A stretch of 64,000 nucleotides of DNA from Bradyrhizobium sp. NFR13 (lineage in GTDB: Bacteria > Pseudomonadota > Alphaproteobacteria > Rhizobiales > Xanthobacteraceae): positions 806,001 through 870,000 of the forward strand of contig NZ_FOTP01000001.1 in assembly GCF_900114605.1 (NCBI RefSeq), given 5' to 3'. The notes beneath the pieces are model-generated. The model made no database searches. It was not told the DNA's origin and was given only the letters and a program-made list of their open reading frames with translations. Made by a program: the position numbers and the translations under genes. Shown piece after piece: positions 27,208 to 38,199 of this stretch. Within the stretch, counting starts at the first letter, position 1, and the number at the start of each line of letters is the position of its first letter.

Positions 27208-27476
27208 AAACGCAACTCGCAATTACTTTGCTCAAACCATCGGACCCTCGTGGAAATGACCCGATCACCGGCTTTCAGCCGAGGTGGTGCAATCGTATGT
27301 GCGAGACGTCGCCAAACTGTTTTGCGCAGCGCCTGAGTTTCAGACAGCCGCGAACGTAATTAAGGTTCGGATAAAACCGCGCAGCCTGAGAAGGACGCGC
27401 AATGCAGCACGCAACCTTCGATAGATCGCGCGTGGTTCGAGCGGTATCCTGACGCCGAAAGAATGCGCGAAAGGAC

Positions 27477-28262
27477 TTAGTGAGCTTCGGCCGCGAGCAC
27501 GGCTTCGACGCGGATTTCTTCCGTCAATCGTGCTTTCAGGTCGGAAAAGGCCGGTGTGGTCTTGATTGTGTAGTGCCGCGGGTGCGGCAAATCGACCGGA
27601 ATGTCCGCCTTGATACGACCGGGACGTGCAGACATCACCACGGTTCGCGAAGCAAGGAATATCGCCTCTTCGATATCATGGGTGACGAAGATCACTGTCT
27701 TGCGCTCGCGCTCCCAGATGCCGAGCAGCAATTCCTGCATCAAGGCGCGGGTCTGGTTGTCGAGCGCGCCGAACGGCTCGTCGAGCAGCAGGATCTTCGG
27801 ATCATTGGCGAGCGCGCGTGCAATCGCCGTGCGCTGCTGCATGCCGCCGGAGAGTTGCTTTGGGAAATGATTGGCGAAACTGGTGAGACCCACCTTCTCC
27901 AGCCACTGTTTGGCGATATCGTTACGCTCACGCTGCGACACACCGCGCTCGCGCAGACCGAAGGAGATATTCTCCGACACCGTAAGCCAGGGAAACAGCG
28001 TGTAGGACTGGAACACCATGCCACGATCGGCGCCGGGACCGGTGATCGCCTTGCCGTCGAGCAGGATGCGGCCCGTGGTCGGCGTATCCAGTCCGGCGAC
28101 CATGCGCAGCAGCGTGGACTTGCCGCAACCACTTGGTCCGAGGATCGTGACGAAGTCGTTGTCCGCAACGGAAAGATTGGTCGGCTCCAGCGCACGCGTC
28201 GGCGTGCCGCCGCGAACCGCCGGAAAGATACGCGAGACGTTGTCGATAACGAGCTTGCTCAA
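27477..28262 (-). CDS. ABC transporter ATP-binding protein (TTG start), hut-linked importer
   Basis: The frame is open far upstream over the permease, but the protein begins at a TTG (complement of 28260-28262) that shares TTGA with the permease stop; product 261 residues starting MSKLVIDNVSRIF. Walker A GPSGCGKST, Q-loop VFQSYTLFPW, signature LSGGMQQR, Walker B ILLLDEP and the switch His in FVTHD are all present, in the order of nitrate/taurine-type ATPases. TTG plus a 4-base overlap means translation depends on the permease. It is the last gene of the run hutF-hutC-binding protein-permease-ATPase. Confidence 0.88.
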   Translation of the reverse strand: MSKLVIDNVSRIFPAVRGGTPTRALEPTNLSVADNDFVTILGPSGCGKSTLLRMVAGLDTPTTGRILLDGKAITGPGADRGMVFQSYTLFPWLTVSENISFGLRERGVSQRERNDIAKQWLEKVGLTSFANHFPKQLSGGMQQRTAIARALANDPKILLLDEPFGALDNQTRALMQELLLGIWERERKTVIFVTHDIEEAIFLASRTVVMSARPGRIKADIPVDLPHPRHYTIKTTPAFSDLKARLTEEIRVEAVLAAEAH

Positions 28263-29032
28263 ATGATGCTCCACGGAAACAAGTGCCGGTTCGCAGCCTT
28301 GAACGCATAGTCCGAAATCAAACCGATGATGCCGATGACGATGATGCCGAAGATGATCTGGCCGGTGGCCAGCAGCGCCTGGCTGTCGATGATCATATGG
28401 CCGATGCCCGAAGACGAGCCGATCAGTTCGGCGACGATGACATAGGTCCAGGCCCAACCGAGGACGAGGCGCAAGATTTCCGCGATCTCCGGCGCGGCCG
28501 ACGGAATCAACACACGCTTGAGCACGCCGGCGTCTCGCGCGCCGAGCGTCAGCGATGCCTCGACGAGATCGCGGCGGACGCTGCCAACGGAGACGGCGAC
28601 CATGAGAATGAGCTGGAACACCGAGCCGATGAAAATGACCAGCAGCTTCTGCAGCTCGCCGATGCCGGCCCACAGGATCAGCAGCGGGATGAAGGCGGAC
28701 GCGGGAAGATAGCGCGCGAAGGATACGAAGGGTTCGAGGAACGCTTCGATAGGCTTGTAGGCGCCCATCAGGATGCCGATCGGCACAGCGAACAGCGCAG
28801 CCAACACGAAGCCGCCGATTACGCGCCAGATGGTCATGCCGATATCGTGCAGGAAGCCCTGCTTCACCAGCAGCAACCAGCCGTCCTGCAGCATGGTCCA
28901 TGGATTGGCGAGGAAAGTCTTGGACACGAAGCCGCCAAAGGTCGCATAGGACCACGCAGCCACGAACAGCACGAAGAAGGAGATGCCGAGCACCACGCGC
29001 GCGGTTGATGAAATGGGGGCGAGTGGTTTCAT
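28259..29032 (-). CDS. ABC transporter permease, hut-linked importer
   Basis: This 257-residue membrane protein has a first helix at about 10-30 (ARVVLGISFFVLFVAAWSYA) and five more typical of SsuC/TauC permeases. The EAA loop reads EASLTLGARDAGVLKRVLIPSAAPEI. It is translationally coupled to the ATPase. A palindromic repeat separates it from the binding-protein gene, so it might be a weakly expressed downstream part of the same operon. Confidence 0.88.
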   Translation of the reverse strand: MKPLAPISSTARVVLGISFFVLFVAAWSYATFGGFVSKTFLANPWTMLQDGWLLLVKQGFLHDIGMTIWRVIGGFVLAALFAVPIGILMGAYKPIEAFLEPFVSFARYLPASAFIPLLILWAGIGELQKLLVIFIGSVFQLILMVAVSVGSVRRDLVEASLTLGARDAGVLKRVLIPSAAPEIAEILRLVLGWAWTYVIVAELIGSSSGIGHMIIDSQALLATGQIIFGIIVIGIIGLISDYAFKAANRHLFPWSII

Positions 29033-29055
29033 GATCTCGGACAGGTATCTGTGGT

Positions 29056-29140
29056 CGTCATTGCAAGGAGCCTAGCGACGAAGCGATCCAGAAAGCGAGC
29101 GCAGAGAAGTCTGGATTGCTTCGCTGCGCTCGCAATGACG
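29056..29140. repeat. CGTCATTGC-type inverted repeat inside the ABC operon
   Basis: CGTCATTGC (29056-29064) faces GCAATGACG (29132-29140); inner arms GAAGCGATCCAG (29080-29091) and CTGGATTGCTTC (29111-29122) pair with one mismatch. This resembles a dispersed alphaproteobacterial repeat. It lies between the binding-protein and permease genes and could uncouple their expression, as such hairpins do in other ABC operons. Confidence 0.75.
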
Positions 29141-29161
29141 ATTGATAGTGATGCGTCGGGG

Positions 29162-30106
29162 TTACTGGATGAAACGCGGATCGGCGAGCTTCGACAGATC
29201 CGGGATTTCCTTGATCACGCCGATTTCGAGCAGCAGCTCAGCCGCTTCCTTCGAGAAGGCCGCGTGTTCACCGGCGAAGAACTTCTTGTTCGCCTCCTGA
29301 TCCTGCCAGCGCAGATACTGCGCGGAGGCGCCGAACTTCTCGCCGGTCTGCTTCACGTCGGCGCCCATGATCTCATAGGACTTGGCCTGGTCGGCCTTGA
29401 TCATCGCGACGGCTTCGAAATAGCTCTTGGCCAGCGCCTTCACGGCGTCGCCATTGTCGGCGATGAATTTCGGCGTGCAGCCGAAGGTGTCCATGATCAT
29501 CGGATAGTCGAGGGTGGTGGCGATGATCTTGCCGGCTTCGGGCTTCTCGCGCACCGCCGACAGATAAGGCTCATAGGTCATGGCCGCATCGTTCTGGCCG
29601 GCGATGAAGGCCTGCGCTGCCGGACCCGGCTCCATGTTGACGACGGAGACGTCCTTCACAGAAAGACCGTTCTTCTTCAGGAACCAGGCGAGCGTGAAAT
29701 AGGGCGCAGTGCCCGGCGCCGACGCGGCAACCGTCTTGCCCTTCAGATCCTTGATCGACGCGGTGCCGGCGCGCACAGCCATGCCGTCGGCGCCGTAGGA
29801 CTTGTCGAGCTGGAACAGCTGCGTGGTGGCGACGCCATTGGCATTCCATACCACCCAGGTCTCGACCGTGGTGGCGGCGCATTGCACGTCACCCGATGCG
29901 ATCGCGAGATGACGGCTGGCCTGCGGGACTTTCTTGATGGTGACGTCGAGTCCGTTTTTGGCAAAGATGCCGGCTTCCTTCGCCAGCGTCAGCGGGGCGA
30001 AACCGGTCCAGCCGGAAATGGCGATAGTGACCTTGGTCTGCGCCGCAGCCGGGGTCGCAACGAGAGCCGCGAGCATGGCGGCGACGGAAACTCCAATCAA
30101 CTTCAT
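29162..30106 (-). CDS. ABC transporter substrate-binding protein (NMT1/SsuA-like), hut-linked
   Basis: The 314-residue protein has a signal peptide ending near TPAAAQ (about 23). The mature part shows IAISGWTGFAPLTLAKEAGIF, NGLDVTIKKV and TVAASAPGTAPYF, the pattern of nitrate/taurine/NMT1-type binding proteins. It lies 105 bases after hutC on the same strand, followed by the cognate permease and ATPase. By position it probably binds histidine, urocanate or a related imidazole; the family prefers aromatic or sulphonated ligands, which would fit urocanate better than histidine. This is inference. Confidence 0.8.
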   Translation of the reverse strand: MKLIGVSVAAMLAALVATPAAAQTKVTIAISGWTGFAPLTLAKEAGIFAKNGLDVTIKKVPQASRHLAIASGDVQCAATTVETWVVWNANGVATTQLFQLDKSYGADGMAVRAGTASIKDLKGKTVAASAPGTAPYFTLAWFLKKNGLSVKDVSVVNMEPGPAAQAFIAGQNDAAMTYEPYLSAVREKPEAGKIIATTLDYPMIMDTFGCTPKFIADNGDAVKALAKSYFEAVAMIKADQAKSYEIMGADVKQTGEKFGASAQYLRWQDQEANKKFFAGEHAAFSKEAAELLLEIGVIKEIPDLSKLADPRFIQ

Positions 30107-30211
30107 AACGCACTCTCCTCAGCCAGATTTAGAATGATACTGCATGGCAACATGGCGGATTGCCAGAGTCAATTTCCGCAGACGGCCTGCGGCAGATGAT
30201 TCATGTCGTCC

Positions 30212-30973
30212 TCACGATCGCAGCCCCGTCGGCGTGAAGCGTGCGGTGAGCTGATACAGATCGTTCGGATAGGTGACGCGCACCGATGTGATGATCTTGT
30301 TCTTGCGCCAGGTGCGGCGCTCGACCACGAGGCAGGCGGCCGGCTTCTTCAGCGTCAATGCTTTCAGCGCGTTATCGTCTGCCAGAGAAGCTGTGATCCG
30401 ATGCTCTGCCTCATTCCACGGCACGTGACCGAGCAGCCAGGTGCCGGGCGGCACGCGGGTGAAATCGATGTCAGACGCAGGCGGCACCACGTCGAGATTG
30501 ATCAGGCGCTCTTCCAGCGCGAAAGGCCTGCCCTTGGCGATGTGCCGACAACTCAACACCAGCACGTCGCAGCTCTTGTCGATGCCGAGACGTTCGAGAT
30601 CGTCCTTGGTTGCCTTGCGCCGCTTGCGCGAGAGCAATTCATAAGCATAGGCCTCGCCGCGTTTGGCGATCTCGGCCTGGATATCCGGAATATGCAGCAC
30701 CGCCGACTGCACGAGAGGCTTGGCGACAAAACTGCCGACGCGGCGCTTGCGCTCGATGACACCGGCCGCAGCGAGACCTGACAGCACCTTGTTCACGGTC
30801 ATCCGCGAGCAATTATAACTCTCGACCAACTCATGTTCGAACGGAATGCGATAGCCGGGCGGCCAGCGGCCGGAGAGGATCTTCTCTTCGAGATCGGCAC
30901 GGATGCGCTGATACAGCGCCTGCGGCGCGGCCTGCGCTTTTCCATTTGGTTTTGACGCGCGCGGTGTCGCCAT
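30212..30973 (-). CDS. hutC: Histidine utilisation repressor, GntR family
   Basis: The 253-residue regulator has an N-terminal winged helix (about 18-88: YQRIRADLEEKILSGRW, then ELVESYNCSRMTVNKVLSGL, wing RKRRVGSFV) and a C-terminal UTRA ligand domain containing LSCRHIAKGRPFALEERLINL and EAEHRITASLA. HutC proteins release DNA when urocanate binds. The start codon overlaps the hutF stop by one base, so the two are co-transcribed. A TATGT-ATAG-ACATA palindrome in the hutF-hutI intergenic region is a likely operator. Confidence 0.93.
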   Translation of the reverse strand: MATPRASKPNGKAQAAPQALYQRIRADLEEKILSGRWPPGYRIPFEHELVESYNCSRMTVNKVLSGLAAAGVIERKRRVGSFVAKPLVQSAVLHIPDIQAEIAKRGEAYAYELLSRKRRKATKDDLERLGIDKSCDVLVLSCRHIAKGRPFALEERLINLDVVPPASDIDFTRVPPGTWLLGHVPWNEAEHRITASLADDNALKALTLKKPAACLVVERRTWRKNKIITSVRVTYPNDLYQLTARFTPTGLRS

Positions 30974-32370
30974 CAGAGTGTCGCCAGCCGCTGCACGACG
31001 CGCCGATAGCGTTCGGTGATGGATGCGCGCTTGATGTGCCGTCCGTTACTGACGACCTGCTTGCCGCCGACGAAGACGTCGGAGATCGCCAACTTGCCGG
31101 CGACGAAGGTCGCGGCATCGAGCCAGCGATCGCCTGACATAGCGCAGAGATCCGGATGGTCGGAGTCCAGCACGACGATGTCCGCACGCTTGCCGACCGC
31201 GAGTGCGCCGATATTGCGGCCCGAGGCCTGCGCGCCGCCGGCCAGCGCATGTTCATAGAGCGCACGGCCGGTGGATTCGCCCTCATGGCGCGCCACGGCA
31301 TTGCGGACGCGATAGGCGAGACGCTGGCTGTATTCGAGCTGCTTGAGCTCGCCGGGCGCAGTGATCTCGATATTGGAATCGCTACCGACACCGAACACGC
31401 CGCCGCCATCGATGAAGCGCGGGCCCTCGAAAATACCATCGCCGAGGCTCGCTTCGGTCAGCGGACACAGGCCGATGACGGCCCCTGCTTTCGCGACGCC
31501 GGCGGTTTCTTCGGCCGTCATATGAGTTGCGTGGATCAGCACCCAGCGCCGGTCGACCGGCATATGATCCAGCAGCCACGCCACCGGGCGCTGCCCGGAC
31601 CATGCAACGCAGTCCTCGACCTCTTTGGTCTGTTCGGCGACGTGAATGTGGATCGGTCCATCCGGCACCGCCTTGAGGACTTCATTTAGAGTGTCCGGCG
31701 TAATCGCGCGCAGCGAGTGCGGCGCGATGCCGATAGCGGCGTCATCGAGATGCGCGATAGCAGCGCGCGACTTCTCCAGCAGCGCCAGAAAGCGCGCGGG
31801 ATCATTGATGAAACGGCGCTGGCCGTGAATAGCCGTGGCGCCGCCGAAGCCGCTGAAATTGTAGAAGGACGGCAGCAGCGTCAGGCCGATACCGGTCTCG
31901 CCGGCCGCTGCCGCGATACGCACCGCCATTTCGGCAAGATCCGAGTAGGGCGCGCCGGTCTCGTCGTGGTGCAGATAATGAAACTCGGCCACCGAGGTGA
32001 AGCCGCCTTCCAGCATCTCGGCATAGGCGAAAGAAGCTATGGCCTCGACGTCATCAGGCGTCAGCGTATCGATGAAACGATACATGAGCTGCCGCCAGGT
32101 CCAGAAACTGTCCTGCGTGGCGCCGCGGATTTCCGTGAGGCCCGCCATGCCGCGCTGGAACGCATGGCTGTGCAGATTGGGCAATCCGGGCAGCGCCACA
32201 CCGCTGATGATTTCAGCGTCAGTGCTGCTCGAATTCACGGCAACGGCCGTGATGGTGCCATTCTCGATCGTGAAAATGACGTCGCGCGCCCAGCCTGACG
32301 GCAGCAGCGCGTTTGCGAAGAACAGCCTTTTTGCAGCACGTTGCGTGCCCATAGCGATTGCCTGTTGCAT
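30973..32370 (-). CDS. hutF: Formimidoylglutamate deiminase
   Basis: This 465-residue amidohydrolase converts N-formimidoyl-L-glutamate to N-formyl-L-glutamate and ammonia in the five-step histidine route. It has the metal motif LPNLHSHAFQRGM, HIHVAEQTKEV, LIHATHMT and the conserved GVGSDSNIEI. Length equals the family norm. Two ATGs are close together (32370 and 32352); I keep the first. It diverges from hutI and is followed by hutC with a 1-base overlap. The product needs HutG (N-formylglutamate deformylase), which is not in this window. Confidence 0.93.
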   Translation of the reverse strand: MQQAIAMGTQRAAKRLFFANALLPSGWARDVIFTIENGTITAVAVNSSSTDAEIISGVALPGLPNLHSHAFQRGMAGLTEIRGATQDSFWTWRQLMYRFIDTLTPDDVEAIASFAYAEMLEGGFTSVAEFHYLHHDETGAPYSDLAEMAVRIAAAAGETGIGLTLLPSFYNFSGFGGATAIHGQRRFINDPARFLALLEKSRAAIAHLDDAAIGIAPHSLRAITPDTLNEVLKAVPDGPIHIHVAEQTKEVEDCVAWSGQRPVAWLLDHMPVDRRWVLIHATHMTAEETAGVAKAGAVIGLCPLTEASLGDGIFEGPRFIDGGGVFGVGSDSNIEITAPGELKQLEYSQRLAYRVRNAVARHEGESTGRALYEHALAGGAQASGRNIGALAVGKRADIVVLDSDHPDLCAMSGDRWLDAATFVAGKLAISDVFVGGKQVVSNGRHIKRASITERYRRVVQRLATL

Positions 32371-32405
32371 TCAAAAGACGCTCGACAATAAGCGAGGCCG
32401 CTGAT

Positions 32406-32419
32406 TATGTATAGACATA
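32406..32419. promoter_or_regulatory. Candidate HutC operator
   Basis: TATGTATAGACATA contains TATGT and ACATA as perfect inverted halves around ATAG. It lies between the divergent hutF and hutI starts, 36 bases from hutF and 28 from hutI, where one bound repressor could block both. GntR/HutC regulators bind short TGTA-type palindromes, so this is the best candidate, but the match to a published consensus is from memory. Confidence 0.6.
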
Positions 32420-32447
32420 CGACGTCCCGAATTTACGGCAGTCCGTC

Positions 32448-33677
32448 ATGACCTTCGATAGCATCTGGACCAATGCACGCCTTGCCACCATGGCGCCCGG
32501 CACGCCCGGCCTCGGGATCGTGGAGGACGGGTGCATCGCAGCAAAGGACGGCCGGATCGCTTTCGCCGGACCGGTGTCGGAGCTGCCGGCTGGCGCCGAC
32601 GCCAAGACCCGCATCGATTGCGAGGGTCGCTGGATCACGCCGGGGCTGGTCGATTGCCACACCCATCTGATCTATGGCGGCAACCGCGCGACTGAGTTCG
32701 CAATGCGGCTCGAAGGCGCGAGCTATGAGGATATCTCACGCGTCGGCGGCGGCATCGCCTCGAGCATGAAGGCCACGCGGGCGGCAAGTGAAGCGCAACT
32801 CGTCGCTAGCGGATTGAAGCGGCTCGATCATCTGCTCGCAGAAGGCGTCACCACCATCGAGATCAAGTCGGGCTACGGGCTCGACAAGGATACCGAAATC
32901 CGCTGCCTCACAGCAGCGCGCCGGCTCGGTCGCGAGCGCGACGTCTCTGTTGTCACATCGTTCCTCGGCGCGCATGCGATGCCGCCGGAAGCCAATGGCG
33001 ACAAGGACGCCTATATCGACACGGTCATTTCCGAGATGCTGCCGGCGATTGCGGAGTTAAAGTTGGCCGACGCTGTCGATGCGTTTTGCGAAGGCATCGC
33101 GTTTTCGCCGGAGCAGACGGCGCGGGTGTTCGACGCCGCCAAGAAACTCAGCCTGCCCGTGAAGCTGCATGCGGACCAGCTCTCCAATCTGCACGGCGCC
33201 AAACTCGCCGCCGACTACGATGCACTGTCCGCGGATCATCTCGAACATACGGACGAGGACGGCGTGATCGCGCTGACCAGGGCCGGCACCGTCGCCGTGG
33301 TGCTGCCCGGCGCTTACTACACACTGCGTGAGACGCAGGCCCCGCCGATCGCGCTGTTCCGCAAGCACGGCACGCATCTGGCACTGGCCACCGACAGCAA
33401 TCCCGGCACCTCGCCTCTGACCTCGCTGCTGCTCACCATGAATATGGGCGCGACGCTGTTCCGCATGACGGTCGACGAGTGCCTGCTCGGTGTCACGCGC
33501 GAAGGTGCACGGGCGCTGGGCAAGCTCAAGGATGTCGGCACGCTGGAAGCCGGCAAGGCCTGCGATCTCGCGATCTGGGACATCGAACACCCCGCCGAGC
33601 TGGTTTACCGCGTCGGCTTCAATCCGCTTCACGCGCGCATCTGGCACGGCCGGACGAGCGCGATAGCTTCCAAGTAA
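32448..33677 (+). CDS. hutI: Imidazolonepropionase
   Basis: This 409-residue enzyme hydrolyses 4-imidazolone-5-propionate to N-formimidoylglutamate. The metal site [14 protein letters not shown] follows [35 protein letters not shown] and [10 protein letters not shown] are all canonical. It overlaps nothing and is followed after 11 bases by hutU. In most relatives hutH lies in this cluster; here hutI and hutU are directly adjacent. Confidence 0.95.
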   Translation: MTFDSIWTNARLATMAPGTPGLGIVEDGCIAAKDGRIAFAGPVSELPAGADAKTRIDCEGRWITPGLVDCHTHLIYGGNRATEFAMRLEGASYEDISRVGGGIASSMKATRAASEAQLVASGLKRLDHLLAEGVTTIEIKSGYGLDKDTEIRCLTAARRLGRERDVSVVTSFLGAHAMPPEANGDKDAYIDTVISEMLPAIAELKLADAVDAFCEGIAFSPEQTARVFDAAKKLSLPVKLHADQLSNLHGAKLAADYDALSADHLEHTDEDGVIALTRAGTVAVVLPGAYYTLRETQAPPIALFRKHGTHLALATDSNPGTSPLTSLLLTMNMGATLFRMTVDECLLGVTREGARALGKLKDVGTLEAGKACDLAIWDIEHPAELVYRVGFNPLHARIWHGRTSAIASK

Positions 33678-33688
33678 GGACTGACATC

Positions 33689-35362
<1,674 letters not shown>

Positions 35363-35372
35363 TTACTGCGCC

Positions 35373-35960
35373 ATGCAAATCCTGCGCGCCGCGAACTACA
35401 AGGTGATGCCCTGGAAGAACGGGTTGGGATCGACGACTGAGATCGCGATCTTCCCGGCGGATGCAAAGCTGGACGATTTCGACTGGCGCGTCAGTATGGC
35501 GCAGGTGACGAGCGACGGAGCGTTCTCGTCATTTCCCGGAATTGATCGCACACTGCTGGTCATTGATGGCGCCGGCATCGACCTCAGTGTTGCCGGATAC
35601 GAACCTGTGCGCATTGATCGCGGCACGATCCATTGCTTCCCGGGCGATCAGCAAACGTCGGCAACACTGATCGACGGCCCCATTACAGATTTGAATGTGA
35701 TGAGCAGGCGCGGGATCGTCTCACAGCGTGTGAGACGTATCAACGTAATGAAACGTCAGGATTTTATAGTTTCTGCACAAACGTTTCTGTTCGTTGAGCG
35801 TGGCACCGCAACCATACGATCGGCATCGACCGTCGACAGCCTGTCGGCGTGTGATGCGCTGCTTGTGGAACAAGGATCAGCACCTGTCACGATCGAGTCC
35901 GACGCGACGGCGGGTGTTGTCATCATCGAATTCGGCAGGCAGCCGTCACTATACCAGTGA
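35373..35960 (+). CDS. hutD: HutD family protein
   Basis: The ATG at 35373 lies 10 bases after the hutU stop; earlier starts overlap hutU. The 195-residue protein begins MQILRAANYKVMPWKNGLGST and has FDWRVSMAQV and DGAFSSFPGIDRTL, the cupin-like HutD signature. HutD is conserved in hut clusters and is thought to limit hut expression or buffer intermediates; its exact function is unsettled. Codon use is less GC-rich towards the 3' end. Confidence 0.88.
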   Translation: MQILRAANYKVMPWKNGLGSTTEIAIFPADAKLDDFDWRVSMAQVTSDGAFSSFPGIDRTLLVIDGAGIDLSVAGYEPVRIDRGTIHCFPGDQQTSATLIDGPITDLNVMSRRGIVSQRVRRINVMKRQDFIVSAQTFLFVERGTATIRSASTVDSLSACDALLVEQGSAPVTIESDATAGVVIIEFGRQPSLYQ

Positions 35961-36098
35961 TTTTGATGACGCCATAAATTCCAGAAATGGCATCCAAATC
36001 AAATATATAACCAAAACTGATTACGCATATATGATTGGTACAGAATCGCGACAGCACTTAGTCTGACTCATGGCTCCATTGCGAGGCTGGATATTCAA

Positions 36099-36980
36099 AT
36101 GCAGAAGCGGCATCTCAATATTCCAATTGAAATTGTTCGTACCGTCGTTGCCATTTCAGAAACGGGTAGTTTGACCAAGGCTGCAGAACAATTGGGATTG
36201 AGCCAGCCTGCAGTGAGTTCGCAAATCAAGCGTCTCGAACAACTTGTTGGCGGTTCGTTGTTCAGCAAGACACCGAACGGAAGTTGTCCGACCGATCTCG
36301 GCAAGCTCGTGCTTGCGCAGGCGCGCAAGATCATCGAGGCCAACGATCAGGTGCTCGCACTCGGTGGAACCGATAGTCATGGCGAGTGGCTTCGTTTGGG
36401 CCTGAGCGTCGTCATGGCGCAGCGCTTCGTGGCCGAGCAGAGCCCGAGCAATCTCCATGACATACATATCCATGCCGCAATGTCCGCCGAGATCGTGACG
36501 GCGTTGATCGACGGCCATGTCGACATCGGGTGTTTTTTCCAGCGGGGAGAAATCAGCGCCGATCTGGCTCCGCTTGTTGTTGATGAATTCGAGGATCAGC
36601 TGGCATGGGTTCGCGCGAAATCATTCGTGCTCAGCCCCGGCGCGCCTATCCCGGTCATCACCTGGACCAATGACGACTGGATGCTTCATGCGCTCACACG
36701 ACATGGCCTTTCCTATCGGATTGCCTTCAGCAGTCAGGATTACAGCGCAAAGAAAGCCGCCGTCGAAGCCGGCATAGGACTGACGGCTGTTCCCAGCCGG
36801 ATCATTCCGCCGGGACTGGTTTGGGCCAGGGACTATTACTTGCCGGAGCTTCCGACCATCAAGGCACTGCTCTGCATTCGTCCGGGCCTGACATCGCCGC
36901 GTGTCATGGAAATCAAGGATCAGCTCTCGGAGATGTTTCTGCATCCAGCGCTGCCCAAGGAAAACGACAAAGTTGCCTAG
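36099..36980 (+). CDS. LysR-family transcriptional regulator
   Basis: The 293-residue protein has an N-terminal helix-turn-helix (about 8-65: VRTVVAISETGSLTKAAEQL, then SQPAVSSQIKRLEQLVG) and a periplasmic-binding-like effector domain. The 138 bases upstream are AT-rich, unlike the surrounding DNA, and probably hold its promoter. It is downstream of hutD on the same strand but has its own leader, and no LysR-type control of hut genes is usual, so its target is unknown. Confidence 0.85.
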   Translation: MQKRHLNIPIEIVRTVVAISETGSLTKAAEQLGLSQPAVSSQIKRLEQLVGGSLFSKTPNGSCPTDLGKLVLAQARKIIEANDQVLALGGTDSHGEWLRLGLSVVMAQRFVAEQSPSNLHDIHIHAAMSAEIVTALIDGHVDIGCFFQRGEISADLAPLVVDEFEDQLAWVRAKSFVLSPGAPIPVITWTNDDWMLHALTRHGLSYRIAFSSQDYSAKKAAVEAGIGLTAVPSRIIPPGLVWARDYYLPELPTIKALLCIRPGLTSPRVMEIKDQLSEMFLHPALPKENDKVA

Positions 36981-37155
36981 CGAAGCTGCATATTTCAGAG
37001 AGCAGGCCGAGCGCTGCGAAAAGCTGGCGCGGGAGATCGATGACCCCGTGGTTCGCGAGCGGCTGCTGAATCTGGCCACGGAATATGCCCGCCGCGCGGA
37101 AAGGAAACCCGTGCAGCCGCGACCCCGGCTATCGCCGCGGCCGGAGCGCCGCTGA
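36973..37155 (+). CDS. Small helical hypothetical protein (TTG start)
   Basis: A TTG at 36973 preceded by AAGGA overlaps the LysR stop by 8 bases and opens a 60-residue frame: SEAAYFREQAERCEKLAREI, then DPVVRERLLNLATEYARRAE, then a basic Pro/Arg tail. Short proteins with the pattern YRxQAExCxxLAxxxxDPxxRxxLLxLAxEY are frequent in Bradyrhizobium relatives and have no known role. The amphipathic pattern is clear; the start codon is less so. Confidence 0.6.
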   Translation: MPSEAAYFREQAERCEKLAREIDDPVVRERLLNLATEYARRAERKPVQPRPRLSPRPERR

Positions 37156-37166
37156 GCGACTGCGCG

Positions 37167-38126
37167 CTACTGCCGGATGCCGTGTTTTTCCAGATCCGCC
37201 TGAACCGCCTCGTCGGAGAGGTCGAGTTTGCGCGAGTGTTTCCAGTCGCGATGCGAGGTGTCGACAAGACGTTTCACGACATGGTGCGCATCGGTCTCGA
37301 TGGCCAGTTCGCGGCGATCGTCGAAACTGCCCGGCGTGAGATTAATCGAACCGACGATAGCACGCGTCTCATCCGCTAACAGCATCTTGCCATGTAGCTT
37401 CATATCGTTGAGCCGGTGCACCTTGGCGCCGACATCATGCATGATGCGCAGGCCCCCGATCCCCTCGATCAGCTTGTTCTTCTTCAGCTTGTGCGGCTGC
37501 CGCGCCATAATGTGGACCTGCACGCCGCGCAGCACCGCGCGAACCAGCCGCTCGATGATGTCCGTGTCCTGATAACGCTCGTTCTGGATCCAGAGCGTGT
37601 CCCGCGCGGAATCGATGAAAGCACCGATCCGCTCGCGGCCGTTATTCGGGCACCAGATCAGTTGCGAGTCCGGGTGCGGTACGAAGTTCTGCTTCGCCCA
37701 GTCGGCCTCGAAGCAATCCACCATCTCGGAAATCTCGAGCGCCTTGGTGGTGGTCACCGCATAGTCGCGCGTCTCGGTGAGATCGCGGGTCTCCCAGTTC
37801 AGCGACTCGACAAAGCCCCACTCATTGTCGATCACCATCGACTTCTGATGGGTCAGCGCGAAGGCCGGATTGCTGTCACGAACCTCGACCCCGGCAGCCG
37901 CCAGCGCCGCGGCGGTTTCGTCATTCTCGCTCTCGCCATTGCGCCGTGCCGGATTGAGCATGACGCGCACTTTGACGCCGCGTCGTTTGGCGGCGATGAC
38001 CTCATTGAGCAGCGTCGGATCGGTGAACAGGAACATCCGGATGTTCAGGCTGCGCTTCGCGGCCCTGATCGGATCGATGATGCATTGCGCGGTGTCATCC
38101 GGAAACACGAGCAGGTTATGCGTCAT
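37167..38126 (-). CDS. Phospholipase D-like (HKD) family protein
   Basis: The frame reaches 38180, but the ATG at 38124-38126 has a perfect GGGAGGT site; 319 residues. Two HxKx4D motifs are present: His93, Lys95, Asp100 (HQKSMVID) and His245, Lys247, Asp252 (HGKMLLAD), each followed by Ser/Asn-rich ends (VESLN, VGSIN). Such pairs form one active site that cleaves phosphodiesters or joins phospholipids, as in cardiolipin synthases. There are no membrane segments and no signal peptide, so a cytosolic phosphodiesterase or nuclease-like role is equally possible. Confidence 0.85.
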   Translation of the reverse strand: MTHNLLVFPDDTAQCIIDPIRAAKRSLNIRMFLFTDPTLLNEVIAAKRRGVKVRVMLNPARRNGESENDETAAALAAAGVEVRDSNPAFALTHQKSMVIDNEWGFVESLNWETRDLTETRDYAVTTTKALEISEMVDCFEADWAKQNFVPHPDSQLIWCPNNGRERIGAFIDSARDTLWIQNERYQDTDIIERLVRAVLRGVQVHIMARQPHKLKKNKLIEGIGGLRIMHDVGAKVHRLNDMKLHGKMLLADETRAIVGSINLTPGSFDDRRELAIETDAHHVVKRLVDTSHRDWKHSRKLDLSDEAVQADLEKHGIRQ

Positions 38127-38199
38127 AATTGACCTCCCGCGAGAAATGAAGGTGCGCGCAAACGGCTGGTGACTCTGCAAGACAGCGACATGGCCTGGA

